This document shows, one piece after another, positions 35,057-41,255 of a stretch of 64,000 bases of DNA. The DNA is taken from assembly GCA_965214295.1 (NCBI GenBank), contig OZ243944.1:3844001-3908000 (forward strand), read 5' to 3'. This stretch comes from JAJDUF01 sp965214295. Its GTDB lineage: Bacteria; Chloroflexota; UBA11872; UBA12225; JAJDUF01. Made by a program: the position numbers and the translations under genes. Each line of letters begins with the position of its first letter. Within the stretch, counting starts at the first letter, position 1. The notes beneath the pieces are model-generated. The model was not told where the DNA came from. It did no database searches and saw nothing but the letters and a program-made list of their open reading frames with translations.

Positions 35057-36033
35057 TGGCGGAGATTACCGTGCGGGAAGCGCTCCACGACGCGCTCCAG
35101 GAAGAGATGGAGCGGGACCACAAGGTCTGTATCCTCGGTGAAGACATCTCCGATGACGCCTACGGCGGCACCTACTCGATCACCAGCGGCCTCTCTAAGC
35201 AATTCGGCCTCGCCCGCGTGCTGGACACGCCCATCGCCGAGGCCGGCATTGTGGGTATGGCCGTTGGCGGCGCCATGGGCGGCCTCCGCCCCATCGCCGA
35301 GTTGATGACGGTCAACTTCAGCCTGCTGGCCTTGGACCAGATCGTCAACCACGCCGCCAAGATTTACAGCATGTTCGGCGGCCAGATCAAAGTACCCCTC
35401 GTTATCCGCACGCCGAACGGCTTCGGTAGCCTCTCGGCCACGCACTCCCAGAACTTCGATGCTTACTTTGCCTATGTGCCCGGCCTGAAGGTCGTCGCGC
35501 CAGGGACGCCCTATGACGCCAAGGGATTGCTCAAGAACGCCATCCGCGACGACGATCCGGTGATCTTCCTGGAGCACACTGCCGTTTACCGCGAGCGCGG
35601 GGAGGTGCCGGAGAGCGAGTTCCTCGTGCCGTTCGGTCAGGCCGAGGTCAAGCGCGAGGGCAGTGACGTGACGATTGTGGCTTGGTCGCGGATGCTGGCG
35701 GAAGCCCACAAGGCGGCCGACACGCTGGCAGCAGAGGGCGTTTCGGCTGAGATTGTGGACCTCCGCACGCTGCGACCGCTGGATACCGCAACCATCTGTA
35801 ACTCTGTCGAGAAGACCACGCGGGCCGTCGTCGCTGGCGAGGATTGGCGGTCGTGCGGGATGACCGCCGAAATCGCCGCGACCATTGCCGAGGGCGCGTT
35901 CGACTTCCTTGATGCGCCGGTGCGCCGGGTAGCGATGGCCGAAGTCCCGATGCCCTATGCATTCAATCTCGAAGCAGCCATCATCCCCACCGCCGCCCAC
36001 ATCGTCGAGGCCGTGCGTGAGGTGTTACGTTAG
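35056..36033 (+). CDS. pdhB: 2-oxo-acid (pyruvate) dehydrogenase E1 beta subunit
   Basis: ATG 35056 shares one base with the stop of E1 alpha (TGATG), so translation is coupled. 325 residues, standard length. Landmarks: VREALHDALQEEMERDHKVCILGEDISDDAYGGTYSITSGL with the ThDP-activating Glu, DTPIAEAGIVGMAVGGAMGGLRPIAELM, HSQNFDAYFAYVPGLKVVAPGTPYDAKGLLK, and the C-terminal VVAGEDWRSCGMTAEIAATIAE. Forms the heterotetrameric E1 with the preceding gene. The E2 gene follows after 63 bp. Confidence 0.95.
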   Translation: MAEITVREALHDALQEEMERDHKVCILGEDISDDAYGGTYSITSGLSKQFGLARVLDTPIAEAGIVGMAVGGAMGGLRPIAELMTVNFSLLALDQIVNHAAKIYSMFGGQIKVPLVIRTPNGFGSLSATHSQNFDAYFAYVPGLKVVAPGTPYDAKGLLKNAIRDDDPVIFLEHTAVYRERGEVPESEFLVPFGQAEVKREGSDVTIVAWSRMLAEAHKAADTLAAEGVSAEIVDLRTLRPLDTATICNSVEKTTRAVVAGEDWRSCGMTAEIAATIAEGAFDFLDAPVRRVAMAEVPMPYAFNLEAAIIPTAAHIVEAVREVLR

Positions 36034-36096
36034 CGCACCGTTGACCGTGAGCCGTGCCGTGTACCGGCAACTTCCCCTACGGGTTGAGAGCGAACT

Positions 36097-37347
36097 ATGG
36101 CCAAAACCCTGATGATGCCCAAAATGGGCTTTGACATGGAGCAGGGCAAAATTGTCCGCTGGCTCAAGCAGGAGGGCGACGCAGTCAAGCGCGGCGAGAA
36201 GGTCGCGGAAATCGAGACGGAGAAGGTCACCATCGAAGTCGAGAACTTCGATGACGGTATCCTGCACACAATCGTCGCCCAGGAGGGCGAGGAAGTCCCG
36301 GTAGGACAACCCATCGCCGTCGTCGCCCAGGAGGGCGAGGCCGTAGACCTGGCAGCACTGAACATCACGGTCAGCGCGGCACCCGCCACAGCGACAACCG
36401 CCCCTGCCGAGGCCGCCGCGAGCGATGGCGCGGCAGTCGAGGCACCGGCCCCGGCAGCGCCGGCCGGTCGCGTCCGCGCTTCACCGTTGGCGCGACGGCT
36501 CGCAGCCGAATACGGCCTTGATCTGGCGAGTATCACCGGTAGCGGGCCGCTAGGTCGGATCGAGCGCCGCGACGTCGAGGCCGCGCGCGCAGCACCGCCG
36601 GTCCCGGCCGTGACGGCCGCTGCCGGGCCTGAGTACGAGGACCTCGAGCCGACCCGGATGCGGGCCGCGATTGCCCGCGCCATGACACTCAGCAAGCCGG
36701 GGGCGCCGCACTTCTACGTGACGGTACCGCTTGACATGGGTGCCGCCCTGGCCTTGCGGAAGCAGTTAGTGGCGCTGGCGCCGGACGAGGCCGCCCAGCC
36801 CTCGCTCAACGACCTGGTGATCGCCGGGGTCGCCCGCACGCTCCGCAACGTCCCCGACCTGAATGCCTGGTTCATAGACGGCAAAGTGCGCCGGTTCCGG
36901 CGCGTGCATGTAGGGGTAGCTGTGTCGCTCGACGATGGGTTGGTGGTACCCGTCGTGCCTGACACCGACACCAAGTCGGTCTACCAGCTTGCCACCGAGA
37001 CGAAGGCGCTGATCGAGCGCACGCGCAGCGGCCGTAATCGGCCCCAGGACTTCGAGGGCAGCACCTTCACCATCAGCAACATGGGCGCCTTGACCCGGGA
37101 CGTCGAGGAGTTCTCCGCGATCATCAACCCGCCCCAGGCGGCCATCCTGGCGGTCGCCGCGTCCATCCGTCAGCCGGTGGTCCGCGATGACCGGATCGCC
37201 ACTGCCGACATCATGCGTGTCACGTTGTCGGTTGACCACCGTGTCGGCGACGGTGCGAAAGCCGTAGCGTTCCTGGTCGAGCTGAAACGGATCATGGAGA
37301 ATCCACTGCTCCTGCTCGACTTGGACCTCGCCCGGACTCCGTCCTGA
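36097..37347 (+). CDS. pdhC: Dihydrolipoamide acyltransferase (E2)
   Basis: 416 residues. One lipoyl domain (1-78) with K43 in ETEKVTIEVE as lipoyl site; an Ala/Pro-rich swinging linker (about 90-125); a peripheral-subunit-binding domain VRASPLARRLAAEYGLDLASITGSGPLGRIERRDVEAA (about 126-165); and the catalytic core ending in SVDHRVGDGAKAVAFL, with catalytic H381 and D385. FTISNMGALTRDVEEFSAIINPPQAAILAV is also diagnostic. It forms the core of the complex and passes the acyl group to CoA. Fits operon order E1a-E1b-E2-E3. Confidence 0.95.
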   Translation: MAKTLMMPKMGFDMEQGKIVRWLKQEGDAVKRGEKVAEIETEKVTIEVENFDDGILHTIVAQEGEEVPVGQPIAVVAQEGEAVDLAALNITVSAAPATATTAPAEAAASDGAAVEAPAPAAPAGRVRASPLARRLAAEYGLDLASITGSGPLGRIERRDVEAARAAPPVPAVTAAAGPEYEDLEPTRMRAAIARAMTLSKPGAPHFYVTVPLDMGAALALRKQLVALAPDEAAQPSLNDLVIAGVARTLRNVPDLNAWFIDGKVRRFRRVHVGVAVSLDDGLVVPVVPDTDTKSVYQLATETKALIERTRSGRNRPQDFEGSTFTISNMGALTRDVEEFSAIINPPQAAILAVAASIRQPVVRDDRIATADIMRVTLSVDHRVGDGAKAVAFLVELKRIMENPLLLLDLDLARTPS

Positions 37348-37482
37348 CCAGGGCCGGCATACGCAGGGCACGGCCTTTCATGTACCCTCCCCTGGTGAGC
37401 AGACTATCGGCGGCCCTGGTGACCACACCCGGCACTAGCATGCAGTTCCGGCGCGTCAAGTGAGAAAGGAAGCGTAAGCACA

Positions 37483-38880
37483 GTGGCTAATACCGATCCC
37501 TACGATGTGGTTATTCTCGGCTCCGGTCCCGGCGGCTATGTCGCCGCGCTCCGGGCCGCGCAGCTGGGCCTACGCACCGCAATTGTCGAGCGCGAATACG
37601 TCGGCGGCGTCTGCCTGAATGTGGGCTGTATCCCGTCGAAGGCCCTGTTGCGCGGCGCCGACCTCCTCACCACGCTGAAACACGCGGACGACTTCGGCAT
37701 TGTCGTGGACAACCTGCACACCGACTACGCGCGGGCAGTCGCCCGCAGCCGTCAGGTCGTCGGGCGCCTCACCAAGGGCGTCGAATTCCTCCTGCGGCGG
37801 GCCAAGGTGGACCTCGTGCGCGGCGCTGGACGTCTCGCGGCCCGCGACCGCGTTGTTGTGGCTACCGACGACGGCGAGCAAGAGCTAGCCGCCCGCAACG
37901 TGGTCATTGCGACCGGCGCACGGCCGCTGGTCTTCCCAGGGATGGAGATTGACGGCGAGGTGGTAATGACCTACAAGGAGGCCATCGTGGCCGAGACCTT
38001 GCCCGAATCCGTGGTGATGATCGGCGGCGGGATCATCGGCTGCGAGCTTGGCTACCTCTCCTGCGCCTATGGTGCCGCGGTGACCATCCTGGAGATGCAA
38101 CCGCACCTGCTCCCCGAAATGGAGCCGACGCTCGCGGAGGCCTTGCAGCGCTCCTTCCGCCGGCAGGGCATCAAGGTCGAGACCGGCTCGCGCGTCGAGT
38201 CCGTCACGGCGGTTGAGGGCCGCGCGCGTGTCGTATTCACTCAGAACGACGAACGCCGCGAACTGATCGCCGACCGCGCGATTGTGGCGCTCAGTGTCCG
38301 CCCCAACACGGAGCGCATCGGCCTCGAAGCAGTTGGCGTGCAGCTCGACCGCGGCTGGATCACGGTTGACGACCGGATGGCCACGAACGTCCCCGGCATC
38401 TACGCCATCGGCGACGTGACCGGGAAGCTACCGCTGGCCCACGTGGCCATGGCCATGGGCGAAGTCGCCGTCGAGGTGATTGCCGGCGAAGCACCCGAGT
38501 CGCTCAATTACGTCAACATGCCCAAGCCGGTCTATACCCATCCGCAAATCGCCAGCCTCGGCCTCACCGCGGCGCAAGCACGCGAGCAGGGCTACCAGGT
38601 GCAGGTCGGCACGTTTCCCCTCCAGGCTTCAGGCAAGGCGCTGGCGCTTGGCGACCACAACGGCTTTGCCCAGATCGTCGCCGACGCGCAGTATGGCGAA
38701 ATCCTGGGAGCACATCTCATCGGTCCCGAGGCGACGGAGCTTCTGGCCGAGGTCGGCGCGGTCCAGCTCCTCGAAGGCACGACGAACGAGCTAGGTCGCC
38801 TGGTCCACGCACACCCGACATTGAGCGAGGTCGTCAAGGAAGCCGCCCTGGCGACCGAGGGACGCGCCATCCACATGTAG
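37483..38880 (+). CDS. lpdA: Dihydrolipoyl dehydrogenase (E3)
   Basis: 465 residues from GTG 37483, with AAAGGA about 15 bases upstream. FAD-binding GSGPGGYVAALRAAQLG, redox-active cysteines C44 and C49 (GGVCLNVGCIPSKALL), NAD-binding VMIGGGIIGCELGYLSCAYGAAVTILEM, second FAD motif GIYAIGDVTG and the interface His-Glu pair H444/E449 (HAHPTLSEVVKEAAL) are all intact. It reoxidises the dihydrolipoyl group of E2 with NAD. The start is 135 bp after E2, so a separate ribosome site and possibly a minor promoter serve it. Confidence 0.96.
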   Translation: MANTDPYDVVILGSGPGGYVAALRAAQLGLRTAIVEREYVGGVCLNVGCIPSKALLRGADLLTTLKHADDFGIVVDNLHTDYARAVARSRQVVGRLTKGVEFLLRRAKVDLVRGAGRLAARDRVVVATDDGEQELAARNVVIATGARPLVFPGMEIDGEVVMTYKEAIVAETLPESVVMIGGGIIGCELGYLSCAYGAAVTILEMQPHLLPEMEPTLAEALQRSFRRQGIKVETGSRVESVTAVEGRARVVFTQNDERRELIADRAIVALSVRPNTERIGLEAVGVQLDRGWITVDDRMATNVPGIYAIGDVTGKLPLAHVAMAMGEVAVEVIAGEAPESLNYVNMPKPVYTHPQIASLGLTAAQAREQGYQVQVGTFPLQASGKALALGDHNGFAQIVADAQYGEILGAHLIGPEATELLAEVGAVQLLEGTTNELGRLVHAHPTLSEVVKEAALATEGRAIHM

Positions 38881-38923
38881 CGGGCCACAGCACGCCGCGC
38901 CCGACGAGGAAGGAGGGACGATT

Positions 38924-39334
38924 ATGCCGGCCAGAACGTTCGATTGGCGCGATGATCCGATGGGCACGGCCGTAGCCGTCCCGGAGGTACGGGCGCGGTT
39001 CATTCGCGCCGAACCGGGTGAGCAGCTAGGCAACTTCCACAGCCACGAAGAATCGGGTGGTATCGAGGTGTGGATCGTCTTGGAAGGTGCAGTACGTTTC
39101 GAGATCGAGGAGGAGACGGTGATCGCCACGGCCGGTCAGGCCGTCGTTGCCTGGCCCCACGAAAAGCATCGCGTCAGCTGCGCTGGCGACGAGCCGGCGG
39201 TGTATTACCTGACCGTGACGCCCCACCGCTCGCCCACCCACACGCACTACGACGCCGCGAGCCGCCGGCTGCCCCCAACCCCCGGCGTCGTCGCGCCGAC
39301 CTGGCAGGGCAAACCGGCCCTCGGCGTCAAGTAG
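38924..39334 (+). CDS. Cupin-domain protein
   Basis: 136 residues behind AAGGAGGG. A single cupin barrel: GNFHSHEESGGIEVWIVLEGAVRFEIEEETVIATAGQAVVAWPHEKHRVSC. Motif 1 is partly degenerate but keeps a metal-type set (H, H, E, and the later H of PHEKHRV). It is downstream of E3 by 43 bp, so it may be co-transcribed with the dehydrogenase operon as a regulator or accessory. No reaction can be assigned. Convergent with fmt, 27 bp apart. Confidence 0.85.
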   Translation: MPARTFDWRDDPMGTAVAVPEVRARFIRAEPGEQLGNFHSHEESGGIEVWIVLEGAVRFEIEEETVIATAGQAVVAWPHEKHRVSCAGDEPAVYYLTVTPHRSPTHTHYDAASRRLPPTPGVVAPTWQGKPALGVK

Positions 39335-39361
39335 GCGCGCGGCACGCTGCATCGAGCCGCA

Positions 39362-40354
39362 TCAGCCGGTGGAGAGGCGCGCACCGACAAAGGCACGCTG
39401 CCCACGGAGGAAGTCGGCTGCGGCCATCCGCCGCCGGCCGGCGAGCTGTACCTGATTCAGCGCCAAGAGTCCCTCGCCACACACCACAACTGGCCCGTCG
39501 CCGTGCTCGACGACCGTGCCGGGCACCGGCGGCGGGGCACCACCGGCATCCGCAGCGAGAGCCGTGGCCGCCCACACCTTGAGCTGCTGTCCCGCCCAAT
39601 AGGTATAGGCGCCGGGCCAGGGGATCATTGCTCGCACCTGACGGGCCAAGTACACGGCCGACTCATCCCACAGCAGCCGTCCATCGTCGCGCCGCAGGGG
39701 GCGGCAGTAGGTCGCTTGGCCGCTGTCCTGCGGCTGTGCCGTCACCGTGCCGGCGAGCCACTGCGGGAGGGTGTTAACGAGTAGCGTAGCACCCAATGAT
39801 GACAACCGGGTCGTCAGCGTCTCGGTGGTATCGTCGGGAGCAACCGGCTCCGCAGCCGTAGCCAGGACCGGACCGGCGTCCATCGCCTCGTTCATCAGCA
39901 TGAGCGAGACGCCGGTAATGGTATCGCCGGCGAGCAGGGCAGCGCTCACCGGCGAGGCGCCGCGATGGCGGGGCAAGAGTGACGCATGCACGTTGAGCGC
40001 GCCGCGTGGCGGTACGGCCAGGACCGCCGGCGGCAGTATCTTTCCATACGCGGCCACCAGCAGCAGGTCCGGGGCCAAGCGTTGGAGCCACGCTGCAAAC
40101 CGCGGGCGGCGGACACTCACGGGCTGGACCACCTCGACGCCGGCGCGCGCCGCCTCCTGCTTCACCGGCGACTGCTCCAGCCGCCGGCCTCGCCCGGCCG
40201 GCCGATCCGGTTGCGTCACCACTGCTGCTACCGTCACCAGGTCCGGCTGTTGCAGCACCCGGCGCAAGATGACGGCGGCGAAGTCGGGCGTGCCCATGAA
40301 GACGGCCCGTGCCGGGCGGCTGGTCGGCGGTGCCGGTGTCGCCGTAATCAACAA
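39362..40354 (-). CDS. fmt: Methionyl-tRNA formyltransferase
   Basis: 330 residues. AVFMGTPDFAAVILRRVLQQPDL opens the formyltransferase domain, followed by VVTQPDRPAGRGRRLEQSPVKQEA, the catalytic block NVHASLLPRHRGASPVSAALLAGDTITGVSLMLMNEAMDAGPVL (conserved His and Asp) and the C-terminal OB-like domain. It formylates initiator Met-tRNA. The TTG at 40354 is used because AAAGGA lies just upstream; the TTG at 40351 is possible. Neighbours def and priA on the same strand give the common priA-def-fmt translation/replication set. Confidence 0.95.
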   Translation of the reverse strand: MLITATPAPPTSRPARAVFMGTPDFAAVILRRVLQQPDLVTVAAVVTQPDRPAGRGRRLEQSPVKQEAARAGVEVVQPVSVRRPRFAAWLQRLAPDLLLVAAYGKILPPAVLAVPPRGALNVHASLLPRHRGASPVSAALLAGDTITGVSLMLMNEAMDAGPVLATAAEPVAPDDTTETLTTRLSSLGATLLVNTLPQWLAGTVTAQPQDSGQATYCRPLRRDDGRLLWDESAVYLARQVRAMIPWPGAYTYWAGQQLKVWAATALAADAGGAPPPVPGTVVEHGDGPVVVCGEGLLALNQVQLAGRRRMAAADFLRGQRAFVGARLSTG

Positions 40355-40419
40355 GGTCCTTTCGCCTCCGGGAACGGCTCGTCCGGGAACGGCTCGGACG
40401 CATCGTCACCACCCCACCC

Positions 40420-40445
40420 GTCATTCCCGGGCAAGCGGGAATGAC
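40420..40445. repeat. CATTCCCG hairpin repeat
   Basis: Perfect 10-bp arms GTCATTCCCG and CGGGAATGAC around six bases, in the 117-bp gap between the def stop and the fmt start. Same general family as 25855-25874 and 52619-52640. Confidence 0.8.
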
Positions 40446-40471
40446 CGAGACCGGGGATGCGGCAGGGCGCG

Positions 40472-41122
40472 CTACGACGCGGCCGCTTGCTGATCCGGCT
40501 TGCCCGAGAGCGCCGGGCCGTCTGCGTCAGCGGTGCGCTCCTGGGCCAAAGCCGCACCACCCCTGGCACCATCCGTGCGGCTTTGGCCCAGCGGCTGCTC
40601 GGAAGCGCGAGTGGGCGGCTGGGCGGCGGCTGCGGATTGTGGACCGGTGTCCTGCGCCGGGTCTACATAGCGGAGTTGGGCACGGTCCTCGACCCGATCC
40701 ACGAACAACGTGCCGTCGAGGTGGTCCACCTCGTGCTGGATCGCACGCGCCAGGAGACCCTCCAGCTTGAGGCGGACGGCTTTGCCCGTGTGGTCGCGGC
40801 CCTTGACGGTCACCTGCTCGCTGCGGGCGACCGGACCGAACCACCGCGGCATGCTCAGACAGCCTTCATCTTCAGTGACCGTGCCACGTTGCCGGGTAAT
40901 CTCCGGGTTGAACAGGACGTAGCGCGCGCCTTCATGATCGATCACGATCAGCCGCAAGGGCACGCCGACCTGCGGCGCGGCCAAACCGAGACCATCGGCG
41001 TCATGCATCGTCTCCAGCATATCGTCCACCAGGCGCCGCAGCGAGGCGTCAATGCGACGCACTTTTTTCGCCTTTTGGCGCAGCATGGGGTGACCTTCGG
41101 TCAGGATCGGTCGGGTTGCCAT
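40472..41122 (-). CDS. def: Peptide deformylase with extended C-terminal tail
   Basis: ATG 41122 (GTG 41125 directly upstream is possible). All three deformylase motifs are intact: GLGLAAPQ (44-51), EGCLS with C88, and QHEVDH with H130, E131 and H134. It removes formyl from nascent proteins using Fe or Zn. Typical enzymes end near residue 165-180; this one is 216 residues. The extra tail contains palindromic element PE-5, which encodes GQSRTDGARGGAALAQ at about 179-194, followed by a low-complexity end. The catalytic domain is complete so activity is expected to remain. Confidence 0.95.
   Translation of the reverse strand: MATRPILTEGHPMLRQKAKKVRRIDASLRRLVDDMLETMHDADGLGLAAPQVGVPLRLIVIDHEGARYVLFNPEITRQRGTVTEDEGCLSMPRWFGPVARSEQVTVKGRDHTGKAVRLKLEGLLARAIQHEVDHLDGTLFVDRVEDRAQLRYVDPAQDTGPQSAAAAQPPTRASEQPLGQSRTDGARGGAALAQERTADADGPALSGKPDQQAAAS
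40541..40591. repeat. Palindromic element PE-5, inside def
   Basis: Perfect 17-bp arms CTGGGCCAAAGCCGCAC (40541-40557) and its complement (40575-40591) around a 17-base loop. Because it is a palindrome, both strands read as GQSRT...AALAQ. It is read in frame on the minus strand in the deformylase tail. Confidence 0.93.
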
Positions 41123-41165
41123 CACGTTTGCCCTGGAGGAGCCGATTGGAAATCGAGTACGAAAC

Positions 41166-41218
41166 GATGGGCCACAGCCGCACGGAGAGTGCTAGGTGTG
41201 GTGCGGCTGTGGCCCATC
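41166..41218. repeat. Palindromic element PE-6, intergenic
   Basis: Perfect 18-bp arms GATGGGCCACAGCCGCAC (41166-41183) and its complement (41201-41218) around a 17-base loop ending AGGTGTG. It lies between the def start and the priA stop. The centre of the arm reads CACAGC where others read CAGAGC or CAAAGC, and the change is matched on both sides. Confidence 0.93.
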
Positions 41219-41255
41219 CGCTGACCTTGCCCGGTTACCTGAGCAACGCGGAAGA

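Noticed and set aside
40457..41224. Long plus-strand frame overlapping def that also contains the QSRT peptide
   Set aside because: The deformylase on the minus strand has all catalytic motifs. The peptide appears on both strands because the element is a palindrome.
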